From: Bacteroidia bacterium
GTDB lineage: Bacteria; Bacteroidota; Bacteroidia; Bacteroidales; Prolixibacteraceae
Reading direction: 5' to 3'
Assembly (NCBI GenBank): GCA_026391655.1
Contig: JAPLDR010000125.1
Span: 25,459-58,749, forward strand
Length of the DNA: 33,291 bases
The translations under genes were made by a program, and so were the position numbers. This document shows, piece by piece, positions 1 to 6,898 of this stretch (positions are counted from its first letter, which is position 1; every line of letters begins with the position of its first letter). Under the pieces are notes generated by a model that saw nothing but the letters and a program-made list of their open reading frames with translations, did not search any database and had not been told where the DNA came from.

Positions 1-38
1 ATTGTGTCGACTTCGAGAGCTTTGAGCATTTCATCGGT

Positions 39-392
39 CTAATTGATTACAACATTCATATTAATTTTCAGAAGAAGGTTTTGCTGCTGACGATCTTCAG
101 GATAAGCCGGGTCCTGTAACCGAACTTTATTTCCGTTTTCGTCCTTTATAAAATCTCCGTTTTCGTCCTTTATAAAAATATCCTCAGGAATTGGGACAGG
201 GGAGCCCTGGACAGATTCGGCAAGGATAATTGGAGGAGCCAATGTTACATTTTCGGTATTTTGTGAAAATGTAGTTGGGATAAATCCTTGCAGCATTCCA
301 TGTCGGATCAGATCAGCGATTGCTTTCGATGAAAAATGCACGGTTGCGTCAAAACCAGCATTTCGAACAACTTCAAAATTATTTCTTGCCAT
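39..392 (-). CDS. Hypothetical protein, 117 aa, with internal tandem repeat
   Basis: I do not recognise this family. The protein has no signal peptide or membrane segment. It starts MARNNFEVVRNAGFDA and ends in a polar/hydrophobic alternating segment (LLLKINMNVVIN). Near residues 71-86 an eight-residue unit (FIKDENGD / FIKDENGN) occurs twice, encoded by a 24-bp direct repeat at 133-180. After the TAG stop, the same frame stays open to the window edge and could be read as TDEMLKALEVDT, so either a second gene starts here or a longer protein is interrupted. It is separated by about 150 bp from the secreted hydrolase upstream, so it is probably transcribed separately. The ORF looks real (balanced composition, clean ATG), but no function can be given. 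Confidence 0.6.
   Translation of the reverse strand: MARNNFEVVRNAGFDATVHFSSKAIADLIRHGMLQGFIPTTFSQNTENVTLAPPIILAESVQGSPVPIPEDIFIKDENGDFIKDENGNKVRLQDPAYPEDRQQQNLLLKINMNVVIN
133..180. repeat. 24-bp tandem direct repeat (2 copies) inside the 117-aa gene
   Basis: Units 133-156 and 157-180 share the first 21 bases exactly and differ only in the last three. The repeat adds a second IKDENG motif to the encoded protein and keeps the frame, so it looks like a recent in-frame duplication. Confidence 0.85.
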
Positions 393-545
393 AATATGTA
401 GTTTTAATTGTTAAAATGCAACCCAAAATCGTTTATATAGCTGGTGAGATTGGTTCTATCCAGCAAGTTTAAGTGAATGGAACTGACAAATGTCAGATTT
501 GTAATGTAAAAATAAAGATTTTTTACAAGTCATCAACAGGAGATT

Positions 546-1334
546 TTATTTCGTAAAAAAAGTAAGTACCGTTTCATTGAATAATTTGGGATGCTGCTGA
601 AGGACACCATGCCTGGAATCTGGGAATATACAGAGCGAAGCCGATGGTATCGACTGAAATATTTTAAGGGTATGTTCGGGTTTAATTATATCATGATCGC
701 CGGCCATTACCAAAACCGGACAATGAATTTGTTTCAAACCCGCATATGGAATATTGGGTTGATCGATCATCATTTTGTTTAAAGCAATGCTTATTTTCGA
801 CGCAGTTTTATTATGCGCTACAAAATCTTTCATAGCAAGAATATCGGCATAAGATACGGCAGAAGAATCGGGAACAGTATTCGCACCTGAGATGGCTAAT
901 TTTTTTACTTTTTTAGGACAATTCATCGCCATAATGATCCCATCAATTCCGCCATCGCTCCATCCCAAAACATAGGTTGAATCAATATGCAAATAGTTTA
1001 GTAAAGCGCAAAAATCTGATGCCATTAAATCATAGGAAATATTATCGGGCGAACCGCCCGATTTACCTTGCAGCCGGCTGTCAATTGCAATTACCTTGTA
1101 ATACTTTTCGAAAAATGGAATCTGTTCACTAAATACCTTTATTGATCCGCTATTCCCATGCAACATGATTAAAGGTTCACCACTTCCATAAGTTTCGTAA
1201 TACAGTTTAATGCCATTAATTGAGGCGTAATGTCCTGCCTGAGGGTTGCTTCCATAAACAATTGTATTTGTTTGTGCCAATGCGCTTATTGCAAAGAAAA
1301 ACAGAACGAAAAAAAGGTTGATAATGCTTTTCAT
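546..1334 (-). CDS. Secreted alpha/beta hydrolase
   Basis: This 262-residue alpha/beta-hydrolase fold protein has a typical N-terminal signal peptide (hydrophobic residues 5-20, ending ALAQ), so it should act in the periplasm or outside the cell. Visible motifs are the oxyanion-hole segment LHGNSGS at about residues 58-64, the nucleophile elbow GWSDGG with Ser126, the acid in AGDHD (Asp215, or Asp213), and the general base His242 in DSRHG. This order and spacing fit the proline-iminopeptidase/epoxide-hydrolase-like branch of the family. The cap region (about residues 155-195) is short, so the substrate cannot be predicted. It stands alone, with over 300 bp of repeat-containing DNA upstream. 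The hydrolase fold is clear; the specific activity is unknown. Confidence 0.9.
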   Translation of the reverse strand: MKSIINLFFVLFFFAISALAQTNTIVYGSNPQAGHYASINGIKLYYETYGSGEPLIMLHGNSGSIKVFSEQIPFFEKYYKVIAIDSRLQGKSGGSPDNISYDLMASDFCALLNYLHIDSTYVLGWSDGGIDGIIMAMNCPKKVKKLAISGANTVPDSSAVSYADILAMKDFVAHNKTASKISIALNKMMIDQPNIPYAGLKQIHCPVLVMAGDHDIIKPEHTLKIFQSIPSASLCIFPDSRHGVLQQHPKLFNETVLTFFTK

Positions 1335-1360
1335 CCGAAAATAATTTGTTTTTTAATTGC

Positions 1361-1421
1361 CGGATGGAACTCGCATCCGCCAGCTGGCGGATTCATCCGT
1401 GTTTGTCCCGAATTTTCGGGA
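1361..1421. repeat. Cluster of nested palindromes (REP-like)
   Basis: Three structures are packed together. CGGATG at 1361-1366 pairs with CATCCG at 1374-1379. The perfect 18-bp palindrome ATCCGCCAGCTGGCGGAT lies at 1375-1392. TCCCGAA at 1406-1412 pairs with TTCGGGA at 1415-1421. It is GC-rich compared with its surroundings. Such mosaics resemble repetitive extragenic palindromic elements, but only one copy is seen in this window, so family membership is inferred. Confidence 0.55.
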
Positions 1422-1516
1422 TGCTCGTTTCATAAGATGTGTATTGACTTTGTTTAATAAATTTTGTCCGTCAATCAATAAACCAAAAATTGAACCTACT
1501 CCGAAAAAATATAAAA

Positions 1517-1610
1517 TGCCACAAAGTCACGAAGTCTCCAAGTTACACAAAGAGCAGAATTTCAGCAAAATATTCTTCGTGAAACTTTGAGCCTTTGAGT
1601 CTTAGTGGCA
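1517..1610. repeat. Dispersed imperfect inverted repeat, copy A
   Basis: The 36-bp arms at 1517-1552 and 1575-1610 are complementary at 28 of 36 positions around a 22-bp centre. Both ends read TGCCAC outward. The same sequence family recurs at 27238-27331, in a different intergenic space. It carries no transposase and would form a long hairpin in RNA from either strand. Confidence 0.8.
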
Positions 1611-1676
1611 AAAAAGACTTTTCGTATTTACCTCAAAGTTAAATATTTTTAGATTGTTTTGAATGTTTGTACAATA

Positions 1677-2219
1677 TCACTTTACCAGTTTCGAAATCGC
1701 CCTGAACTCTTCGGCTTTGGCTGAACGCATGAGTTCGAAAAGAATTGATTCGCAGGTGGCTGTCATAATATTCTCGTAACTGAAACGATCGATAGCGCTT
1801 TCTTTACTTATAGCATTTCGCGAATTAATGCAGTCAGTTACGACGATCGGGAAATATCCGTATTCCTTTAAATCAACGGCTGTCTGTAATACACAAACAT
1901 GTGCTTCAATTCCGCAAAGGATAATGGTTTTACTTTGATGATGTTGCAGAAAAGCGGTGTATTCTTCAACACCAAAACAGCTGAAATCGGTTTTTTCGAT
2001 AGGGGCAAAATCGGGAACAAGCGACCTAAGCTCTTCAATTGTTTCACCCAGACCTTTGGTATATTGTTGTGAAAATGCTATTGGTATACCCAGAATATTT
2101 AATCCTTCGAGCAGGATTTTAACGTTTTTCAAGAGAGTTTCCTTTTCATTCATCGCCGGGAAAAGTCGTTCCTGGAAGTCGATAAATAGGGCAGAGGTGT
2201 TTTCTTTGGTGATGCGCAT
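1677..2219 (-). CDS. Isochorismatase-family cysteine hydrolase
   Basis: At 180 residues this is the usual length for the YcaC/nicotinamidase-related branch of isochorismatase-fold hydrolases. The Asp-Lys-Cys triad is readable: Asp14 in LFIDFQ, Lys76 in IEKTDFSCF, and Cys109 in the conserved GIEAHVCV segment, which in this family contains a cis-peptide before the nucleophile. There is no signal peptide, so it is cytoplasmic. Family members hydrolyse small amides or esters (nicotinamide, isochorismate, ureido compounds); the residues here do not settle the substrate. It is close to the E. coli YcaC type in length and lacks the metal-binding His pair expected of a true nicotinamidase. It lies 98 bp downstream of the beta-lactamase and may or may not share its transcript. 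Confidence 0.9.
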   Translation of the reverse strand: MRITKENTSALFIDFQERLFPAMNEKETLLKNVKILLEGLNILGIPIAFSQQYTKGLGETIEELRSLVPDFAPIEKTDFSCFGVEEYTAFLQHHQSKTIILCGIEAHVCVLQTAVDLKEYGYFPIVVTDCINSRNAISKESAIDRFSYENIMTATCESILFELMRSAKAEEFRAISKLVK

Positions 2220-2221
2220 GA

Positions 2222-2285
2222 TTGGATTATGAATTTAGAATTATGAATTATAAATTGTCGGCAAGTTGCCAGTCGCCAGCCGCAA
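2222..2285. repeat. Short AT-rich reiterated motif and GGCAA-g-TTGCC palindrome
   Basis: The space between the two genes holds repeated GAATTATGAATTA-type units (about 2225-2256). They are followed by a GC-rich piece in which GGCAA and TTGCC form a near-perfect palindrome and TTGCCAGTCGCCAG repeats GCCAG. Such units are often scattered in intergenic DNA of this phylum; no function is apparent. Confidence 0.35.
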
Positions 2286-2317
2286 ATTAAATCAACAGAT
2301 TACATTTATATTATTAG

Positions 2318-3121
2318 TTATTTATCAAGTCCTATCTGGCCAAGTATCTGCAATGTAATATCACGCCGGATTTGCTGGAAATCTGTCAGCTCTGTTTTTG
2401 ATTCAATATTTGTGGCAAACGTATACCACTTTCCGTCTTTTAGGATGTAGCCAACAAGCCATCCGATATTTGTTTTATCCGCCAGAATTGCCCATCCCGT
2501 TTTTGCTCCGAAGCGGTAACCATCCGGCTCTTTTTCGAGCATAATGGCTTTCACCAACTGCTGGTTCGCTCTCGAAAATGGTAACGTTTCCTTCACCAAT
2601 CGGGCCATGAACAGCGCTTGTTCGATAGGAGTAATTCTCAATGCTCCTTTTAACCAGAACATATCAATACCACCACCCAAATTTTTATTCCCGTATTCTG
2701 CCCGGTTTAGCCACAATTGCATTTTCTCTTCACCAATCCTGCGCGCAATCTCCTGATAATACCAGACCGCTGAAGCTTTGAATGCCGATTCGAGTGTATG
2801 ATCACGGTTCCATCCAGCTGAACCATAATCTTTACCATCCCATTTGATCAGAAAGTCTTTTCCTGAGGCAACACCCGTTTCGAGTGCAACAAGTGAATTG
2901 AAAATCTTAAATGTTGAGGCAGGAAGAAAGCCCGTTTTGCAACGCTCAGGATTCGAAATGGTCAGCTGATCCTTTTCTAAATCATATAAAACAAAACATC
3001 CTTCGACTTTAAACGCTCCAAAATACTTTTCAAAGTTCACAATCCTGGTTATTTGCTGTGCGGAACCATGTAATGTGATCAAGGCGAACAACGCGAAAAG
3101 CAAATAGTTAATTAATCTCAT
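2318..3121 (-). CDS. Class D (OXA-type) beta-lactamase family protein
   Basis: The start is placed at the ATG at 3119-3121, not the upstream in-frame ATG at 3175. It is followed directly by a signal peptide (RLINYLLFALFALITLHGSAQ), and the extra 18 residues would bury that peptide inside the glycosyltransferase reading frame. The mature protein shows all class D motifs: Ser69-Thr-Phe-Lys72 (nucleophile and the lysine that is carboxylated in known enzymes), Ser117-Ala-Val119, Tyr143-Gly-Asn145 and Lys207-Thr-Gly209-Trp. Its 267-residue length matches OXA enzymes. It should hydrolyse beta-lactams in the periplasm, although penicillin-binding sensor domains share the fold. There is no BlaR-like membrane part, so a free enzyme is favoured. 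The start overlaps the 3' end of the GT2 gene by 14 bp, suggesting translational coupling. Confidence 0.9.
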   Translation of the reverse strand: MRLINYLLFALFALITLHGSAQQITRIVNFEKYFGAFKVEGCFVLYDLEKDQLTISNPERCKTGFLPASTFKIFNSLVALETGVASGKDFLIKWDGKDYGSAGWNRDHTLESAFKASAVWYYQEIARRIGEEKMQLWLNRAEYGNKNLGGGIDMFWLKGALRITPIEQALFMARLVKETLPFSRANQQLVKAIMLEKEPDGYRFGAKTGWAILADKTNIGWLVGYILKDGKWYTFATNIESKTELTDFQQIRRDITLQILGQIGLDK

Positions 3122-4145
3122 TTTCAGGAAAGTGTAATGATGAAAACTTTCTTTTTCGGGCAATAAAGAAATCAAAGATCAGGCTTCCTTTGTAGATCTC
3201 GGGGTGACTTGGGGTTACCATTTTCGAAAGCAGTTCCTTTCTTTTCTTCCTTAGTTTTTCGAGACTTTTATAGAAATCGCGATGAGCAGCAGGTACTTTT
3301 ACGAATGCCGTGAATTGTCCAGTGAGAAGAAATTGAAGCGCTGCAACGCCATCGAGAATCATTCTTATAATAAGTGTTTTATAAAATTTCCCTTTCGGGA
3401 GATTTTTATACAGGAGAAACAAATTGTTTCGGAAATTGAGATATATTTTTTGCGGACTGCCATATGCCAGGCTACCGCCACCAAGATGGTTTACTTTTGA
3501 TGCGGGGCATACCGCCACTTTGTAACCACGGTTTTTCAATCTCCAGCACAGGTCGATCTCTTCCATATGCGCCCAGAAATCCTTATCAAATCCGCCGGAT
3601 TCGTGCCAAAGATTTCCTCTGATAAGCATTGCCGCTCCGCTTGCCCAAAAAACAGAAATTGAATGGTCGTATTGCCCATGGTCGTGTTCCTGAAAATTGA
3701 CCAGCCGGCCCCGGCAAAACGGATAACCATAGTGGTCGATAAAGCCACCCGATGCCCCGGCATATTCGAATTTTTCGGGGTGATTGAGTTGCATGATTTT
3801 TGGTTGGCAAACTGCAATTAATGGATTAGAATCCATCAGATGAAGCATTGGTTCCAGCCAGTTTTCAGTCACTTCGACATCCGAGTTAAGCAGCAGAATA
3901 TATTCAGCATCATTGTTTTTTAACGCCAGATTGTATCCTTCGGAAAAACCGTAATTCCGGTCAAGCCGGAGAAGTTTTACATTTGGGAACTCCTGTTCAA
4001 CTACTTCACAACTATCATCCTCTGAGTGGTTATCAGCCACAACTATTTTGGACCAATCGTAATTGGAGTATTTCACCACCGAAGGAAGAAACCGCCTAAG
4101 GTGGTGACTTCCGTTCCAGTTTAAAATTACGATGGAGAGCTTCAT
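3108..4145 (-). CDS. GT2-family glycosyltransferase (rhamnosyltransferase-like)
   Basis: A 345-residue GT-A fold glycosyltransferase. The N-terminal SIVILNWNG strand, the VVADNHSEDDS nucleotide-binding segment (Asp38) and the metal-binding LLLNSD motif (Asp89) are typical of GT2. The downstream HMEEIDLCWR segment (Glu195/Glu196, Asp198) holds the likely catalytic base region. The layout resembles the rhamnosyltransferase/WbbL group that adds deoxysugars to cell-surface glycans. A hydrophobic stretch at about 261-282 may tether it to the inner membrane. It lies 19 bp downstream of the acyltransferase pair, which suggests a role in lipopolysaccharide or other envelope glycan assembly. Donor and acceptor sugars are unknown. 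Its last 14 bp are shared with the start of the beta-lactamase gene. Confidence 0.9.
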   Translation of the reverse strand: MKLSIVILNWNGSHHLRRFLPSVVKYSNYDWSKIVVADNHSEDDSCEVVEQEFPNVKLLRLDRNYGFSEGYNLALKNNDAEYILLLNSDVEVTENWLEPMLHLMDSNPLIAVCQPKIMQLNHPEKFEYAGASGGFIDHYGYPFCRGRLVNFQEHDHGQYDHSISVFWASGAAMLIRGNLWHESGGFDKDFWAHMEEIDLCWRLKNRGYKVAVCPASKVNHLGGGSLAYGSPQKIYLNFRNNLFLLYKNLPKGKFYKTLIIRMILDGVAALQFLLTGQFTAFVKVPAAHRDFYKSLEKLRKKRKELLSKMVTPSHPEIYKGSLIFDFFIARKRKFSSLHFPENEIN

Positions 4146-4164
4146 ATATATACAAGTTTAAATT

Positions 4165-5040
4165 TTATTCGGTTACAACTCGTTTATGTTTCCATCTTTT
4201 ATGCGACCAAAGCCAGAATTCGGGATGTTCGATAATTTGTTGTTCAAGCATGTGGTTACACTTACCGGTGATCTCAAATTTGGGGCATGCCCCTGCATGA
4301 TCAGTCACTAATTGAAATTCAGTTTCATAATACCCACGTTTTATTTTTCGTGAAAAAAGAAAAAGTACAACGGCATCGAGTTTTTGGGCCATCTTTTCTG
4401 CTCCAAGAATTACGGGTGTATCCTGGTTCAGAAAAGTCACCCAGTGATGAAGTTCAGTGGAGCGGGGAGTTTGATCAAACAGAAATGCCGACATAGATGG
4501 AATTCCCTGTTGATGATCACTCATGAGTTGTCGGAAAGTATCTGCCCTTTCGAGCGGAACAGCACCAAATCTGCTTCGAAGATTAATATAGAAACGATCA
4601 ATAGCTTTGCTTTTAATTTTTTTATAAACTGCATAACACCGGTGAGTTGCATACAATGGTAAATTACAAAACCACTCCCAGTTATTGTAATGTCCGAAAA
4701 ATGTAAGCACTTGTCGTCCCTGACCAAGATATCCGTTCAATAATTCAGGATTCATGAATTTCAGGCAGTTTTTTCCTTCGGCAAACGAGACCCGATCGAA
4801 ATACAAGGTTTCGATAAATGAATCGCAGATATGCCGGTAAAATTTTTTAGCGATAAGCTCACGCTCTTTTTGTGTCTTTTCAGGAAAGGAGTTGGCAAGA
4901 TTCAGATATACCACCTTACGACGGTAACCGACAATATAATATATGATTGCAAAAAAAATATCGGAAAGAACATAGCGTACTCTCCAAGGCATTTTATAGA
5001 TCAGCCACGACAATATTCGAAGCAGGTAATACCCTGTCAT
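4165..5040 (-). CDS. Lipid A acyltransferase-like protein (LpxL/HtrB family), copy 1
   Basis: A 291-residue member of the lysophospholipid acyltransferase superfamily, LpxL/LpxM/HtrB branch, which transfers fatty acids onto lipid A precursors at the inner membrane. The catalytic H(X)4E signature is His117 to Glu122 in GHYNNWEW. The conserved arginine region NLRSRFG (about 153-159) and the DQTPR motif (Asp189) are also present. An N-terminal hydrophobic helix precedes LANSFPEKT. It is a clear paralogue of the next gene upstream, sharing LANSFPEKTQ, NNWEW, NLRSRFG, FDQTPR, ELHHWV, FLNQDTPV and RRWKHKR-type blocks. It lies 52 bp after that gene in the same orientation. It could instead acylate an ornithine or other amino lipid, but the LpxL assignment is the simplest. 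Confidence 0.87.
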   Translation of the reverse strand: MTGYYLLRILSWLIYKMPWRVRYVLSDIFFAIIYYIVGYRRKVVYLNLANSFPEKTQKERELIAKKFYRHICDSFIETLYFDRVSFAEGKNCLKFMNPELLNGYLGQGRQVLTFFGHYNNWEWFCNLPLYATHRCYAVYKKIKSKAIDRFYINLRSRFGAVPLERADTFRQLMSDHQQGIPSMSAFLFDQTPRSTELHHWVTFLNQDTPVILGAEKMAQKLDAVVLFLFSRKIKRGYYETEFQLVTDHAGACPKFEITGKCNHMLEQQIIEHPEFWLWSHKRWKHKRVVTE

Positions 5041-5092
5041 TGGTGTATGATTTTTTTCAAAATTAATCAGAATTAAAAGGAGAGATATCTAA

Positions 5093-6004
5093 TTATTCGA
5101 GTGAATGAACAGATGTATTGTTTTCACCTTCTATTGCTCTTTTATGTTTCCATCTTCTGTGCGACCAAAGCCAGTATTCGGGTTGGGCTCTAATTTGTTG
5201 TTCCAATAGCATCATGCACTTATCGGTTACTTCAAATTTTGGGCATGCTCCGGCATGTTCGGTTACTAATATGAATTTAACTTCATAGCTGCCACGCTTT
5301 ACTTTCCGGGAATGAAGAAAAAGAACAACAGTATCGAGCTTTTGGGCAATCTTCTCTGCTCCAAGCACAACGGGTGTATCCTGATTCAGAAACCTTACCC
5401 AATGATGAAGTTCAGTGGCGCGAGGTGTCTGATCGAATATAAACGATGAAAATGATGGAATTCCTTTTTGATGATCGCTTACCAATTGTCGGAATATGGC
5501 AGCTCTCTCCACAAGGATAAGCCCAAATCTGCTCCTGAGATTGAGGAAGAAACGCTCGAAGGCTTTGTTTGTTAGTATTTTATAGACTCCGTAGCATTTT
5601 TCATGAGTAAACAAAGGTAAATTGCAGTACCATTCCCAATTATTGCAATGTCCCACATAGGTAACGACTTGCCTGCCCTGATCAAGATACTGGTTAAGCA
5701 ATTCAGGATTAACGTATTTCGCGCAAGTTTTTCCTTCGGAGAGCGTCATACGATCGAGATACAAAGTTTCGACAAATATATCACAGATGTTTTTATAGTA
5801 TTTTTTTTCAATGCGTGCGCGTTCATTCTGCGTCTTTTCGGGAAATGAGTTGGCAAGATTTTCAGCCACAACAACCCGGCGATACCGAAAAATGTAGTAG
5901 ACAAAAATGTAAAATAAATCAGAAACCAAATAACTTACCCGAAGAGGAAATAAGTGAATGATCCAGGTAGTTGCCTTAAGTAAATAGTATCCTGTTTTTC
6001 CCAT
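5093..6004 (-). CDS. Lipid A acyltransferase-like protein (LpxL/HtrB family), copy 2
   Basis: Paralogue of the downstream acyltransferase. The start is set at the ATG at 6002-6004 (MGKTGYYLL), because it aligns with the start of the sister protein; the longer frame begins with a TTG three codons earlier. The H(X)4E pair is His119 and Glu124 in GHCNNWEW, followed by NLRSRFG and FDQTPR. The C-terminus is about a dozen residues longer than in copy 1, with an acidic/Ser-rich tail. It lies 34 bp after the inositol monophosphatase gene. Two acyltransferases in tandem fit stepwise addition of two secondary acyl chains, or a duplication that has diverged in chain-length preference. Confidence 0.87.
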   Translation of the reverse strand: MGKTGYYLLKATTWIIHLFPLRVSYLVSDLFYIFVYYIFRYRRVVVAENLANSFPEKTQNERARIEKKYYKNICDIFVETLYLDRMTLSEGKTCAKYVNPELLNQYLDQGRQVVTYVGHCNNWEWYCNLPLFTHEKCYGVYKILTNKAFERFFLNLRSRFGLILVERAAIFRQLVSDHQKGIPSFSSFIFDQTPRATELHHWVRFLNQDTPVVLGAEKIAQKLDTVVLFLHSRKVKRGSYEVKFILVTEHAGACPKFEVTDKCMMLLEQQIRAQPEYWLWSHRRWKHKRAIEGENNTSVHSLE

Positions 6005-6038
6005 AACAAGCAATTGTGAGATTTATTAAATGTAGATA

Positions 6039-6842
6039 TCAGGCATGATTTTCCATGAAATATTTATGCACAATATCGTAAAATTCATCGAAATATACGC
6101 TATTTGAAGCGATCATTTCACCATTAAACAAAAATTTGTTTTCGCCATTGAAATCCGATACTTTTCCCCCGGCCTGCCTGAGAATAATCGTCCCGGCTGC
6201 CACATCCCACGGTTTGAGGCCATGTTCATAAAACGCTTCGAAACGACCGGCCGCAACATAGGCCATATCGGTAGCAGCAGAACCTAATCTTCGTAAGCCA
6301 TGTGAGTTGATCATGAAATAGCGCATCGAGGCGATGTAACTATCCAGTTTTTCAAAAGCAGTATAGGGGAATCCGGTTGCAATCAATGAATCACTTGTTG
6401 TAGCGGCCGTTGAAACTTTTATTTCAGCTCCGTTCAGGTAGGCTTTACTCCCTTTCCAGGCGTAAAAACACTCATCCTGTGTGATTTCATACACAACACC
6501 TAAAACTAATTCTTGATTTTCCATGAGTGCAATGCTCACCGCAAATGGTGGAAGACCATGAATGAAATTGGTTGTTCCATCCAGCGGGTCAATGATCCAT
6601 TTATATCTTTCATCCGCACTTATAGCTGTTCCTTCCTCAGCGATAAAGCCGGAACCAGGTAACAATTTGCGAAGTTCGCTAATAATCAGCTCCTCGGCCT
6701 GCTTGTCAACATACGAAACAAAATTGGCTTTTCCTTTGACTTCAACATCTTCTAGATTGAATTTTTCGCGTTCTCCGGAAATGAAGGCTCCGGTAATTTT
6801 AGCAAGATGCTGAACGTCAAAGCAGAGTTTTTCTAAATTCAT
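6039..6842 (-). CDS. Inositol-1-monophosphatase family protein (SuhB-like)
   Basis: A 267-residue Mg-dependent, Li-sensitive phosphatase-fold protein. The metal-binding motifs are intact: Glu69-Glu70-Gly, the DPLDGT motif at residues 85-90 (Asp85, Asp88), and PWDVAAG with Asp213 near the C-terminus. Family members dephosphorylate myo-inositol-1-phosphate and related sugar phosphates; SuhB-type proteins also take part in rRNA transcription in some bacteria. No signal peptide is present. The gene sits between mtaB and the acyltransferase pair in one orientation. Its upstream space is almost filled by a ten-unit ATT/AAT microsatellite ending 8 bp before the start codon, which could affect translation. 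Confidence 0.92.
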   Translation of the reverse strand: MNLEKLCFDVQHLAKITGAFISGEREKFNLEDVEVKGKANFVSYVDKQAEELIISELRKLLPGSGFIAEEGTAISADERYKWIIDPLDGTTNFIHGLPPFAVSIALMENQELVLGVVYEITQDECFYAWKGSKAYLNGAEIKVSTAATTSDSLIATGFPYTAFEKLDSYIASMRYFMINSHGLRRLGSAATDMAYVAAGRFEAFYEHGLKPWDVAAGTIILRQAGGKVSDFNGENKFLFNGEMIASNSVYFDEFYDIVHKYFMENHA

Positions 6843-6849
6843 CTATTGA

Positions 6850-6880
<31 letters not shown>

Positions 6881-6898
6881 TGCAAAAATAGAGATAAT

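Larger units (their letters stand above)
1335..1676. other. Gene-free interval with palindromes and a dispersed repeat
   Basis: No credible gene lies here; the short plus-strand reading frames are composed largely of repeat sequence. The interval contains a cluster of nested palindromes (1361-1421) and an imperfect inverted repeat (1517-1610). The remaining sequence is AT-rich and presumably holds the promoter of the secreted hydrolase near 1340-1360, but I cannot place a promoter with confidence. Confidence 0.6.

Noticed and set aside
1230-1590. Plus-strand reading frames through the intergenic space
   Set aside because: They consist of repeat arms and palindromes or are antisense to the hydrolase gene, with no coding character.
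1517-1610. CRISPR-like array from repeated CACAAAG/CACGAAG units
   Set aside because: The units form two inverted arms, not regularly spaced direct repeats with unique spacers.
3122-3175. Longer start for the class D beta-lactamase
   Set aside because: It would place 18 charged/polar residues before a textbook signal peptide and lengthen the overlap with the glycosyltransferase gene.
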